Part shown: in pieces, positions 39,959 through 48,139 of the stretch
Layout of the letters: each line of letters opens with the position of its first letter
How positions within the stretch are numbered: the stretch's first letter is position 1
From: Paenibacillus sp. KS-LC4
Lineage (GTDB): Bacteria; Bacillota; Bacilli; Paenibacillales; Paenibacillaceae
Length of the DNA: 64,000 nucleotides
Direction of reading: 5' to 3'
Assembly: GCF_036894955.1 (NCBI RefSeq)
Contig: NZ_CP145905.1
Coordinates: 1,681,501-1,745,500 of the forward strand
Notes under the pieces: generated by a model
What the model was told of the DNA's origin: nothing
The model's database searches: none
What the model saw: the letters and a program-made list of their open reading frames with translations, nothing else
Position numbers and translations under genes: made by a program

Positions 39959-40006
39959 TTTTAAAGGCTTTTGTTTATTCTACTGATTAATTTGGAGGGT
40001 TGACCG

Positions 40007-42343
40007 ATGATCACGAACGCTTTGCGGATTCGTCCAGCATGGTTTCCGAAGCTGGAACATGCCTGGCAGCATAGATTGGAAGGCAGCAGCAGCTTTATTA
40101 TGGTGTACGGGGAGTCAGGACTGGGGAAAAAGGATACCGTCCGAGCCTGGGCAGAGCAAGTCGCAACGAATGAAACGATCGTCGCTTCGCATGGCAGCCA
40201 ATTGACACATGGTTATTTTGCAGCTTTTGCTCCTTTTCTTGACATTGTATTGCCCGATGCGCATAGGGCAGTGCCCGAGCTTATTCATCGCCATGAGCAG
40301 ACGCTAAAGCGGCTGTTCCCTTTTTTGCCAGCTGCTTATTTCAAATACGCCAAGGATTTGACCAATACGGCAACGCAGGATGAGCGAACCCGCTTTTATC
40401 ATCATGAATATCAGGAAAAGCTGCTGCATGGGGTGTACGAGTTTTTGCTGGAGTATTGCCAGCTGCAAAATCGTCGTTTTATTGTTATCGTCGATCAAGC
40501 AGAAGACGTGTCGAGCACGGTAAAAACATTTTTGCGCATTATGATGCGGCGCAAGCGGCTTTCTGCCTATTTGCATATTATATTGCTAGGCGATCGCCCC
40601 TTGGAGCAGGATTTGGAGGCGGCAAGCACAGTAGTGACCATGAGTCGTCTTGCGCGCAGCGAATATGCTGATTTTCTTCAAATGATTCCAGACCTTCCCA
40701 AGCTGGCTCCCAAGCAAGTGGATCAGCTATTTGCGATGTCTGACGGCAATCCGGTTAAGCTGTTCTGTCTGCTCGCCGGCAAAGCGGCGGGGCTTGAGCT
40801 AAATAACTATTTATCGTTTGAAACGGGCATTGATTTTTATTTGAATTTGAAAGGTGAAAAATTCCGCTCGGCTTTGCTTCGCGAATACATAGAGGGACAT
40901 TGCTCCTCTGACGATCCGACGATGATCCGCAATTATACGACGTTTCACCCTGAGGTTCGCGATCGCTACCACCGGGAGCACCTAGTCAAGCTTGCACAGG
41001 ATGAAGCAGGAGAATGGCTGCTGCATCCCGTCCATGGGCTGGCGCTAACTAGCCAAAGCGAGCAATTAGCCGCGCTTACGCCATTATCCATTAAGCTACA
41101 GGAAATCGGTTTATATGATACCTGGTTCGAAATGTTTTCTTCCTACTATACATCCTCGCATTTAAGAGTGTTGCCAGATGGCGATCAGCCTTACAATGCT
41201 GTATTTATCCGAATGTCCTTTATTTTATATTCCTTGGGCCTAGCGAAGCTGTCGATCCCTTATTTGGAGTTTTTCTACCAGCAGTTTCCGGAAAGCCTTT
41301 CGATTCCTATGATTTTATATTCGCAAAGCATGACTTATGGACGATATCAAACGCCTGTAAACTTGCCGAAGGCGGAGCAATATGCGCTGCTTAACCTTGA
41401 GAAAATCGACAGCCTGTTTCACGACCATCCTAAATATGAGTATATTAAAGTATTTGCGGAAAATGCGCTCGCCTACATTCGAGCCCGCCAAGGCCGACTA
41501 GATGAGGCGATTCAATTGTGTACGCAAGGGCTGGACAAAATGAAACGTATTTACGGCAGTGAGCGTTATGCGCTTCATCAGTCGATCCTTGTCTATAATA
41601 CGGGGCAGATTTATGAAATTTTGGGAGATTTCCCAAAAGCCTTCGAGACCTATAAGCAAGCCATAGAGCTTGATCCAAACTATGGCGAATATTATAACGA
41701 TATGGCCAATTTGCTGAAAAAATTCGACCATAACGAGGAAGCGCTCAGCTATTATGAGCAAGCCATCCAGTTATGTCCGCCCTACTATGAGGCGCATATC
41801 AATCGGGCCGATCTCTATGAGAAGCTGGGCCGCAGCGAGGCGGCTGAAGCGGATTATCTCCGCGCCTTGGAGCTGAAGACGGACGCTGTCCCTGCTTATA
41901 TGGGGCTTGGTCTCCTTTATTATCAGGAGGGAAAACATCAGGAGGCGCTGGAGATGTTTAATCAGGCCATCTATCATCAGCCGGAAGACGCTCAGGCCTA
42001 TAACAATCGCTCTCTCGTCTATCAAGAGCTGAATCAGGCTGACGCTGCGCGCGCGGACTTGGATCAGGCTTTGGCCAGCAATCCAAGACTGAGCGAGGCG
42101 TTAAACAATCGGGCGATATTAGCCTACCAAAACGAGCAGTATGACGCATGTCTACAGGATCTGCTTCAAGCTATCGAATTGCAGAAGAGCGAGGAGTATT
42201 ATATCAATTTAAGCATGCTCTATCGTAAATTAGGACAGCTGAAGGAAGCCTTCAACCAGTTGCAGGCAGCCAAGGAGCATTTTGGCTCATCGGAACAGCT
42301 CCATACGTTAATGGTGGAAATCGAAAAGGAACTGGCTTCATAA
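40007..42343 (+). CDS. Large NTPase-like protein with C-terminal TPR repeats (STAND-type layout)
   Basis: A 778-residue protein. The N-terminal about 260 residues resemble AAA_16/STAND NTPases. The P-loop region is GESGLGKKDT (35-44), in which the Ser/Thr after GK is replaced by Lys. A Walker B-like strand reads RFIVIVDQAED. A helical middle part follows. About 510-770 contain at least six TPRs (e.g. GQIYEILGDFPKAFETYKQA, EEALSYYEQAIQLCPPYYEA). No DNA-binding domain is visible. In STAND proteins the repeat region senses a ligand and the NTPase switches state. The altered P-loop suggests weak or no hydrolysis. A GGAGGG site precedes the ATG, and the MFS gene follows after 17 nt. Confidence 0.75.
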   Translation: MITNALRIRPAWFPKLEHAWQHRLEGSSSFIMVYGESGLGKKDTVRAWAEQVATNETIVASHGSQLTHGYFAAFAPFLDIVLPDAHRAVPELIHRHEQTLKRLFPFLPAAYFKYAKDLTNTATQDERTRFYHHEYQEKLLHGVYEFLLEYCQLQNRRFIVIVDQAEDVSSTVKTFLRIMMRRKRLSAYLHIILLGDRPLEQDLEAASTVVTMSRLARSEYADFLQMIPDLPKLAPKQVDQLFAMSDGNPVKLFCLLAGKAAGLELNNYLSFETGIDFYLNLKGEKFRSALLREYIEGHCSSDDPTMIRNYTTFHPEVRDRYHREHLVKLAQDEAGEWLLHPVHGLALTSQSEQLAALTPLSIKLQEIGLYDTWFEMFSSYYTSSHLRVLPDGDQPYNAVFIRMSFILYSLGLAKLSIPYLEFFYQQFPESLSIPMILYSQSMTYGRYQTPVNLPKAEQYALLNLEKIDSLFHDHPKYEYIKVFAENALAYIRARQGRLDEAIQLCTQGLDKMKRIYGSERYALHQSILVYNTGQIYEILGDFPKAFETYKQAIELDPNYGEYYNDMANLLKKFDHNEEALSYYEQAIQLCPPYYEAHINRADLYEKLGRSEAAEADYLRALELKTDAVPAYMGLGLLYYQEGKHQEALEMFNQAIYHQPEDAQAYNNRSLVYQELNQADAARADLDQALASNPRLSEALNNRAILAYQNEQYDACLQDLLQAIELQKSEEYYINLSMLYRKLGQLKEAFNQLQAAKEHFGSSEQLHTLMVEIEKELAS

Positions 42344-42360
42344 AATCGGAGGGGAACTAG

Positions 42361-43662
42361 GTGAAACATGTACCGCAAGCAGCATCGCAAAGGGCTATTC
42401 GGCTTCGCGACTTATGGCCCTTATTCGCCGCTTACGCCGTAAGTCAGCTAGGAGGCTGGGTGTTCCGCGCAGGAGCGGTGTATGACATTTTCGACAAACA
42501 GGGCGGGGAAGGCTCTGTGCTGGGATGGACGCTGCTATGCGTCTATATTCCGATATTGGTAGGGGGAAAGTGGCTGGCGCCTTTGTCGGATAAATACAAT
42601 AGTATCTATGTCATGATTGCGCTGGACGTGCTCTGCACGCTGATTCTGCTGCCTGTCCTATTCGGTTCAGACATGATCAGCTTGGGAAATGTACTTATGG
42701 CGCTGCTCGTCATTGTAGGACTGAGCTTGGCAACGCCTGTATTTACCGCAGCTCAATCGAGCCTGATCCGCAAGCGCGTTGCGCCGGAGCAAGTAACGAC
42801 AGCGATGTCTGTTCTATCGAATATAACGTGGGCGACAAATGTGCTGGGTACGGTAGGCGGCTCCCTGCTGCTGCTATTGCTGAGCTTTAAGAGCATCATT
42901 TTAATAAATTTGCTTTCCTTTGTTTTTTCTGGAGCTTTGTTATTTATGTTTTTACAACGCAGGCCGTTGTTTGACACCGCAGCTCCGCAGAAGACGGCAA
43001 CTGCTGCTGAATCGGCTCCGGCTGCGGAGGCGCGAGCGAAGAAAATCAAATGGGTGCTTTTATCGTCCATTTTCTTTTTAAATTTAGGGGCAGGCGTCAT
43101 TAATCTTTTCCCGGCAGTTGCGGCGCGCGATATTTATCAAAGCCACCAAATCGGGCTTAGCTACTTTTATTTGGGCAATGGCATCGGCGGATTTGTAGGT
43201 ACGCTATTAATCGTCAGGCTGCGAAAGCATATTAGCGAGGTTCCGCTGTTGATGACCTCAAGCCTCGCTATTGGCCTATTGCTGCTGTCAATGAGCTGGT
43301 TTCCGAGCGCGATGTTCTCTATCCTTATTAGCTCTTTGATGCTTATGATCGGTCAGGTCTTTGGCGTTATTGCCCATACGTATTTATTGACCTCCCATGC
43401 GCCGGAGCAGGCGGGAAGAACGTCCGGGTTGTTTATGTTCGCCACGTTTCTGGGCGTAGCGGTAAATGCGGGGCTATTTTCACTCTTTTTCTCCAAGGTG
43501 GAGGTAAGCAGCTTTTCAATTTTTATGCAATTTTGCGGGGCTTGCAGCTTGATGGCGTTTGTTATTTTGGCGGTGCATGCTTATCGCAAGCGGGGCGACT
43601 TTAATCATAAAAGCCGCTCTCACGGAGCGGGTGAGCAGCAGGGGAATAAAGCGGCGCATTAG
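42361..43662 (+). CDS. MFS transporter (putative exporter)
   Basis: A 433-residue protein with about 12 membrane segments in two halves joined by a hydrophilic Ala-rich loop (TAAPQKTATAAESAPAAEARAKK). WLAPLSDKYNSIYVMIALD matches the MFS loop 2-3 motif, and the overall pattern is of drug or metabolite exporters (MFS_3-like). The start is GTG at 42361 with GGAGGGG upstream. It is co-transcribed with the NTPase/TPR gene and ends before a bidirectional terminator. The substrate may be the nearby small peptide or a product made elsewhere. Confidence 0.82.
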   Translation: MKHVPQAASQRAIRLRDLWPLFAAYAVSQLGGWVFRAGAVYDIFDKQGGEGSVLGWTLLCVYIPILVGGKWLAPLSDKYNSIYVMIALDVLCTLILLPVLFGSDMISLGNVLMALLVIVGLSLATPVFTAAQSSLIRKRVAPEQVTTAMSVLSNITWATNVLGTVGGSLLLLLLSFKSIILINLLSFVFSGALLFMFLQRRPLFDTAAPQKTATAAESAPAAEARAKKIKWVLLSSIFFLNLGAGVINLFPAVAARDIYQSHQIGLSYFYLGNGIGGFVGTLLIVRLRKHISEVPLLMTSSLAIGLLLLSMSWFPSAMFSILISSLMLMIGQVFGVIAHTYLLTSHAPEQAGRTSGLFMFATFLGVAVNAGLFSLFFSKVEVSSFSIFMQFCGACSLMAFVILAVHAYRKRGDFNHKSRSHGAGEQQGNKAAH

Positions 43663-43685
43663 CTAAATTTCCCATGCTGCTATGC

Positions 43686-43724
43686 AGGCATTTCAGCAGG
43701 AAACACTCGTGCTGAAATGCCTTT
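43686..43724. terminator. Bidirectional terminator between the MFS and WYL genes
   Basis: AGGCATTTCAGCA and TGCTGAAATGCCT form a 13-bp perfect stem, followed by TTT on the plus strand. It separates convergent transcription units. Confidence 0.8.
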
Positions 43725-43759
43725 TGTGTACTTGGCAGCAAAGCGATGCAGGACAGGAG

Positions 43760-44575
43760 CTATACGTTGGAGTCTTCCGCTGCTCCATATCTTGCGAGCG
43801 CAAGGGTGGATGCCTCGCGCATGCGGCGCTGCAAATAATCGCCTTCGGTTACTTTAATCCGCTTGCCGAGAAAGCGGACCTTCGACAATACATATTCGGC
43901 TTCATTGTTAGGAAATGTAAGCTTGATCGTATACCGATTAAGCTGATCATCGTAGGAAACAGCCTTCTCAAAGCAGGAAAAAGCGTATAAAATCCGCGAC
44001 AGCTCCGCATTATACGTTTCCACAACTTCAATGATGGCGCTCGTGCTGCGCTTAGCTAGCAGCGCTTCAATAGAGGCGGTAAGCTGTATATAACGCTCGG
44101 GCGGGCAAGGCATATCTTCAATAGCTAGAATCGTTTGCAGCTTCGTGCTCATGAGCGACCTGTGGCGCTGATGGTACCAGAGCAAATACCATTCCTTTTT
44201 TACCATGGAATATTCCAGCTTATAGGGCACACCGGCTTGTTGATTGTTCAGTTTGCCGTTTTTGATCATATAGCTTAGCTTAATCTGGTTACGCTGCATA
44301 ATTGAGCGTCTAAGCTGGCGCAGCAGCGGATGGTATACTTGCAGTTCCTTGCTGGCGGCTTTCTGTATGAGCGGACCAGCAGTCTCCATCATGCTGTCCT
44401 GCTCAAGCAGGCTTTCGAGCTTCGCCAGTGTTTCAGGCGCAAAAGCCTGCACTGCTTCAGGATGCTGCAGCATCGTCTTGAGCCAGCTTCGTTCATTCCC
44501 GGTCACCATAAAGGTGCCGGAGTCTTCAAGGCGGGACATGAGCTGATAGTTAAAAATTTTCTCAAACGGATTCAT
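43760..44575 (-). CDS. WYL-domain regulator, second gene of a tandem pair
   Basis: A 271-residue protein starting MNPFEKIFNYQLMSRLEDSG. The central about 120-200 region fits a WYL domain (KLNNQQAGVPYKLEYSMVKKEWYLLWYHQRH), and a WCX-like C-terminal extension follows. The N-terminal DNA-binding helix-turn-helix is much less obvious than in its partner. The start at 44575 overlaps the end of the first WYL gene by 14 nt, so the two are translationally coupled and likely form a heteromer, as PafB and PafC do in actinobacteria. It is divergent from rtcB1 and is probably a regulator of the RNA-repair genes. Confidence 0.78.
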   Translation of the reverse strand: MNPFEKIFNYQLMSRLEDSGTFMVTGNERSWLKTMLQHPEAVQAFAPETLAKLESLLEQDSMMETAGPLIQKAASKELQVYHPLLRQLRRSIMQRNQIKLSYMIKNGKLNNQQAGVPYKLEYSMVKKEWYLLWYHQRHRSLMSTKLQTILAIEDMPCPPERYIQLTASIEALLAKRSTSAIIEVVETYNAELSRILYAFSCFEKAVSYDDQLNRYTIKLTFPNNEAEYVLSKVRFLGKRIKVTEGDYLQRRMREASTLALARYGAAEDSNV

Positions 44576-45881
44576 AGTAGCCAGCAATCTCCTTCCATTC
44601 GTCAATCATCTCTTTGCGCAAATGGAGCGGCGCCAGCACCTCACAGCTTGAGCCGAAGCTGCGAAGCCAAGGTCTGATTTCAAAAGTGCCGTTTACTTCG
44701 ATTTCATATAGAAAAGAATCGGCTCCCTCCTCTTCACTTATGCGTCCCCACTGGCCTTGAAGCTGTACACGCTCCTTAATAAAGTTTTGCGGTGCTCCTA
44801 CAGGGTTAAAGAAGCGTGCGCGCACCGTAACGGTTTTGCCTGTATCAATGAGCCAGCTTTGGGCTGTTCGCGCCTCCAGCTGTGCCAGGCGCTGCTTGAA
44901 CTGCTCCTCCGGCACGGCGTCATCCTCCTGAATTTGCGTCATGCCCTCCATTCTATATTTCACTATGCCTTTGTCTGAGCGATAGCCTAGCAAATACCAG
45001 CGTCCATATTGATGGTCGTATACGACTTTAATCGGAACCGCCACCTCTTCCTTGCCTGTTGTATCGCGCTCAAACAGAGGATTGGTGTTGCGTGATGCGT
45101 AGGCGGTTTCTTGTTTTGGTGAAAAATAAAGAAATTTCACCTTGCGGCGTTTGCGAATAGCGGCAAGCAGACTGAATAAATGGGCTTCATCCAGCAGGCG
45201 GGAGTAGAAATGGTATTTGTATAAAAAAGCGTCCAGCGTAGCTGGATTGTCCAGTGTACGCTGCAAATGCTTCTTTAGGCTGTCGCGGAGCATATAGCCC
45301 TGCAAGGAGGGCACATGCGTATTCGCCATCACGTCGGCAAAATCGTATAAATCCAGCAGCTCATCCTCCGTCAGCTCCTGCACAAGCTCGTTAGCCAGCC
45401 GGTAGCGGTATGGGCGAGGCCCCGGCTCCTTGCGGATGACGCCGACCTCCTCCAAATATTTCAAATCGCTGCGAATCGTTTTTTCATCCGGGGGTGCCAG
45501 TTCAGCGGATATATGGTCGCAGCAGGCGTCCATCAGCTCCATGGCGGTCTGTGCTGTGCCGCCTTGCAGCGCCTCCAGCAGCAGCGAAATACGCTGGCTT
45601 TCGGTCTCCTTGAGCGACTTGGCGCGGAATAGAAACAGCAGCATATGATCAGCAGAATCGAAATAGCTATAGCGAACCGTCTCGGCAAATTCCTTGCCCT
45701 GCTCCTCGGGAAGCTGCTGATAGACGGCATTTACGATTTCCTTCAGCTTTTTAATCGTTTTATCAAAGGTATGAATGGAGATGCCGAGCCGATCGGCAAA
45801 TTGCTGCCGATTGTAGGCTCCGCTCGTCAAGACGAGCATGCGCAGAAATTGAATCTCTTTATCGAAGCTTTCTTTAGCCAA
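44562..45881 (-). CDS. WYL-domain transcriptional regulator, first gene of a tandem pair
   Basis: A 439-residue regulator. An N-terminal helix-turn-helix (NRQQFADRLGISIHTFDKTIKKLKE) and a second helical part with SDLKYLEEVGVIRKEPGPRPYRY are followed by a WYL domain (VPIKVVYDHQYGRWYLLGYRSD) and a WCX-like C-terminus. WYL domains bind nucleic acid or nucleotide ligands and control DNA-damage and phage-defence genes. The start is TTG at 45881 with CAGGGGAA upstream. The gene is divergently transcribed from rtcB1 across a 222-bp gap, the usual position for a local regulator. Confidence 0.85.
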   Translation of the reverse strand: MAKESFDKEIQFLRMLVLTSGAYNRQQFADRLGISIHTFDKTIKKLKEIVNAVYQQLPEEQGKEFAETVRYSYFDSADHMLLFLFRAKSLKETESQRISLLLEALQGGTAQTAMELMDACCDHISAELAPPDEKTIRSDLKYLEEVGVIRKEPGPRPYRYRLANELVQELTEDELLDLYDFADVMANTHVPSLQGYMLRDSLKKHLQRTLDNPATLDAFLYKYHFYSRLLDEAHLFSLLAAIRKRRKVKFLYFSPKQETAYASRNTNPLFERDTTGKEEVAVPIKVVYDHQYGRWYLLGYRSDKGIVKYRMEGMTQIQEDDAVPEEQFKQRLAQLEARTAQSWLIDTGKTVTVRARFFNPVGAPQNFIKERVQLQGQWGRISEEEGADSFLYEIEVNGTFEIRPWLRSFGSSCEVLAPLHLRKEMIDEWKEIAGYYESV

Positions 45882-46103
45882 CGGTGTTCCCCTGCCTTCC
45901 GGCTTGCTGTCGTTATCTATTCTTTTATTCTATGGAGGATGAGTAGAGTTGTCAAAATCGACCATTGGCGAGAAAAATCGTTATATTTTTCCTATTCGTA
46001 ATACTTTCGCCATGTTCGCGGGCTTGCTTTTAAGGCAAAATCAGATTTATCAAGCAAGGACGACGGAGCGCAAATCGCGCAGCAGCACGAAGGAGGAGCC
46101 GAA
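45882..46103. promoter_or_regulatory. Divergent promoter region between the WYL genes and rtcB1
   Basis: This 222-bp AT-rich gap must hold both promoters and any WYL operator. Candidate elements are a TTGTCA (45949-45954) and TTATAT/TAATAC stretches downstream, but no pair has ideal spacing. There is no obvious sigma-54 -24/-12 element, so regulation differs from the RtcR-controlled rtc operons of proteobacteria. Confidence 0.4.
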
Positions 46104-47570
46104 ATGAAAACAACAAATGAAAACACAGCAGCAGAGAGCGCTGCAAAGGGCTTGGAGATGACGATTCAGTTAAAAGGGAAAAATCACCGCGAGCTTAGTC
46201 TCGCTCATGGCAAGCTGCATGTGTTCGCAAATGATGAGGTATTTGCAATGCTGGAGCCTAATGCCTATACGATGGCGGACAACAATCTGCGTATCCCGCG
46301 CAATCAATATATGAGCTATACGCCAGATGCGCATATCGGGGTAGGAACCTGCATTGGCACGACAGCAGTCTGGAATATGTTGGACGGCTTTATCTCGCCA
46401 TCAATCGTCGGCTCAGATATCGGCTGCGGAATGCGGGTTCACACAACGCCGCTGCATAAGCGCGATATTCAGGATAAAAAGGTACGCCGAGCATTGATTA
46501 GCGCGATTGAAAAATACGTGCCAACCCATGAGCGGACAAACACGAATTATGAGGATATCGACATTATGAGCGTTGTGCAGCATGGGCTTAAAGGGCTGCC
46601 GGCCAAATATGTGCCGAATGAGCAATGGCTTACGCATGTGGAGCAGTCGGCCTTCGGCTTTGACCATAGGGCGCTAGAGCATTTGCCGCCGCGTATTAAA
46701 CGAAGTGCCCACGGGCAGCTTGGATCGCTTGGCAATGGCAACCATTTTATTGAAATTCAATATTTGGATATTAATGAGGAATACAGCGAGTTGGCTGAAA
46801 AATGGGGCTTGTTTGACGGTCAGGTCGTCGTCATGATTCATTCCGGCTCGCGGGCCTGGGGCGCAATGGTTGGCCGCGAGCATAACAAAGCAATTAAAGA
46901 AGCGATGAATCAGTGGGGAATTAGCAGCCCTGATCCGAATTTGGTTTACGCCCCGATTGCAAGCCATGAAGGGCAAATGTATTTGAACCTGATGTATTCG
47001 GCGCTTAACTTTGCCGTGAGCAACCGCCATATGATTGCGTTTGGCGTGCAGCAAGCATTTAAGGATGTTTTTGGCCCCGAGATGGAGCTGCCTGTGCTGT
47101 ATGATCTCATGCATAATTACGCGCTGAAGGAGTTTCACCGCAAGCAGCCGATGCTTGTTCACCGGAAGGGCGCAACGCGGGCGCTGCCGCCGAACCATTT
47201 TTTAAATACGCCTGCTTATAAGGAGACGGGGCATCCCGCCCTCATTCCGGGCTCGATGGGCACGGCATCCTATATTATGGTCGGCAAGGCTGAGGGGGTT
47301 AAAAACTTCTACTCCATCTGCCACGGAGCGGGCCGCGCCAGATCAAGACGGGCGACAAAAGAGCTCGTCACCGTCGATCAATTCGAGCAATCGCTGCGCG
47401 TCGGAAGCGACGATGAGATTTTGGTCAACCACCGCTCGCTGCAAGACATTCTTGATGAATGCCCGCAAGCCTACAAGGATGTGGATCAAATTATTGACAG
47501 TGTGGTCGGCGCATCGCTTGCCGCTGTCGTTGCCAAATGCCAGCCGATGGCTGCCATTAAAGGCACTTAA
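46104..47570 (+). CDS. rtcB: RtcB family RNA ligase, copy 1
   Basis: A 488-residue RtcB protein. Motifs are the metal-binding GSDIGCGMRVH, GTCIGTTAVWN, NHFIEIQ, MIHSGSRAWG, and the guanylated histidine H407 in CHGAGRARSR. RtcB joins 2',3'-cyclic phosphate (or 3'-phosphate) ends to 5'-OH ends using GTP and repairs RNAs cut by ribonuclease toxins. The N-terminal extension of about 20 residues (TTNENTAAESAAKGLE) is absent from copy 2. AGGAGGAGCC precedes the ATG. It is the first gene of the island, divergent from the WYL regulators. No archease gene is in the window. Confidence 0.94.
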   Translation: MKTTNENTAAESAAKGLEMTIQLKGKNHRELSLAHGKLHVFANDEVFAMLEPNAYTMADNNLRIPRNQYMSYTPDAHIGVGTCIGTTAVWNMLDGFISPSIVGSDIGCGMRVHTTPLHKRDIQDKKVRRALISAIEKYVPTHERTNTNYEDIDIMSVVQHGLKGLPAKYVPNEQWLTHVEQSAFGFDHRALEHLPPRIKRSAHGQLGSLGNGNHFIEIQYLDINEEYSELAEKWGLFDGQVVVMIHSGSRAWGAMVGREHNKAIKEAMNQWGISSPDPNLVYAPIASHEGQMYLNLMYSALNFAVSNRHMIAFGVQQAFKDVFGPEMELPVLYDLMHNYALKEFHRKQPMLVHRKGATRALPPNHFLNTPAYKETGHPALIPGSMGTASYIMVGKAEGVKNFYSICHGAGRARSRRATKELVTVDQFEQSLRVGSDDEILVNHRSLQDILDECPQAYKDVDQIIDSVVGASLAAVVAKCQPMAAIKGT

Positions 47571-47583
47571 CCTTGCTATCAAG

Positions 47584-47628
47584 GTGAAACGGCTGCCCTC
47601 CGTCCTTTGGCGGCACAGCACGTTTCAC
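47584..47628 (+). ncRNA. Strong hairpin directly after rtcB1
   Basis: GTGAAACG (47584-47591) and CGTTTCAC (47621-47628) pair perfectly and enclose GCT-GCC...GGC-ac-AGC. It begins 13 nt after the rtcB1 stop. There is no T-tract, so it is more likely an RNA-stability or processing element, or the 5' boundary of the structured RNA region that follows, than a terminator. Confidence 0.5.
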
Positions 47629-47716
47629 TCCGATATATAGATTGGGCTGCTAGCTTATGACTTTGCCATGGCATGGATTTCAATATAATCCAGCAGTACG
47701 GGCGTACGCTGTACGC

Positions 47717-47830
47717 TTGTGTGCTGCAAAGTGTATGAAGCCTCAGTCCCACCAGCTTTAGAACGGGTTCGAATCCCAACCGTTTTGATACGGAGCATTG
47801 GAGCAGCTGTAGCTATGCTATAGCACACAA
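47717..47830 (+). ncRNA. Candidate tRNA-like (Y-RNA-like) structured RNA between rtcB1 and the slipin gene
   Basis: The ends pair over 9 bp, TTGTGTGCT (47717-47725) with AGCACACAA (47822-47830), plus one wobble. Inside, GTAT (47733-47736) pairs with ATAC (47788-47791) and encloses two arms. One is a D-arm-like stem GAAGC/GCTTT (47737-47741, 47755-47759) with a 13-nt loop. The other is a T-arm GGG-TTCGAAT-CCC (47765-47777) whose loop fits the TTCRANY consensus, with AAC/GTT outside it. There is no proper anticodon arm, and the T stem is only three contiguous pairs, so it is not an ordinary tRNA. A long terminal stem plus a D/T-arm module is the design of bacterial Y RNAs. The pairings were found by eye. 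Confidence 0.45.
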
Positions 47831-47871
47831 CAACTCCCTTCCAAGGAGCTAACAATTAGAGAGGCTTGCAG

Positions 47872-48091
47872 CAGGAATGCTCATGCCGGCCTATCCGGCG
47901 GCGCTGCGGCACGGCTATGCAATCGGTGGATACCGAGCAGGGAAAGCGGGTATATTTTGCGGTTTGCAAAGCGAAGGATCGGCCGGTTGAAGGTGAACGC
48001 GGCTGTTATGCTTCGCCGAGCACCGCGCAATTGGCTGCGCCTGACGATGCTCTTAAGCCTGATTCCGCTTTAACCGCAGGAAGCATTCCTG
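47872..48091 (+). ncRNA. Candidate structured leader upstream of the slipin gene
   Basis: CAGGAATGCT (47872-47881) and AGCATTCCTG (48082-48091) are exactly complementary over 10 bp and enclose about 200 nt. Local hairpins inside include GCCGG-cctat-CCGGC, TCGGT-GGAT-ACCGA and TTTGC-ggttt-GCAAA. The slipin start lies 49 nt further on. It could be a riboregulatory leader or an independent RNA. The long-range pairing could be chance, so confidence is modest. Confidence 0.35.
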
Positions 48092-48139
48092 AGTGTAAGA
48101 ATCCCAACTGCTTAACCAACCTGAATGAGGTGAATTTAT

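Noticed and set aside
47755..47790. A normal tRNA gene with the GGGTTCGAATCCC T-loop
   Set aside because: The T stem has only three contiguous pairs, no anticodon arm fits within normal distance, and no CCA-ended acceptor stem is present. It was reported instead as a tRNA-like element.
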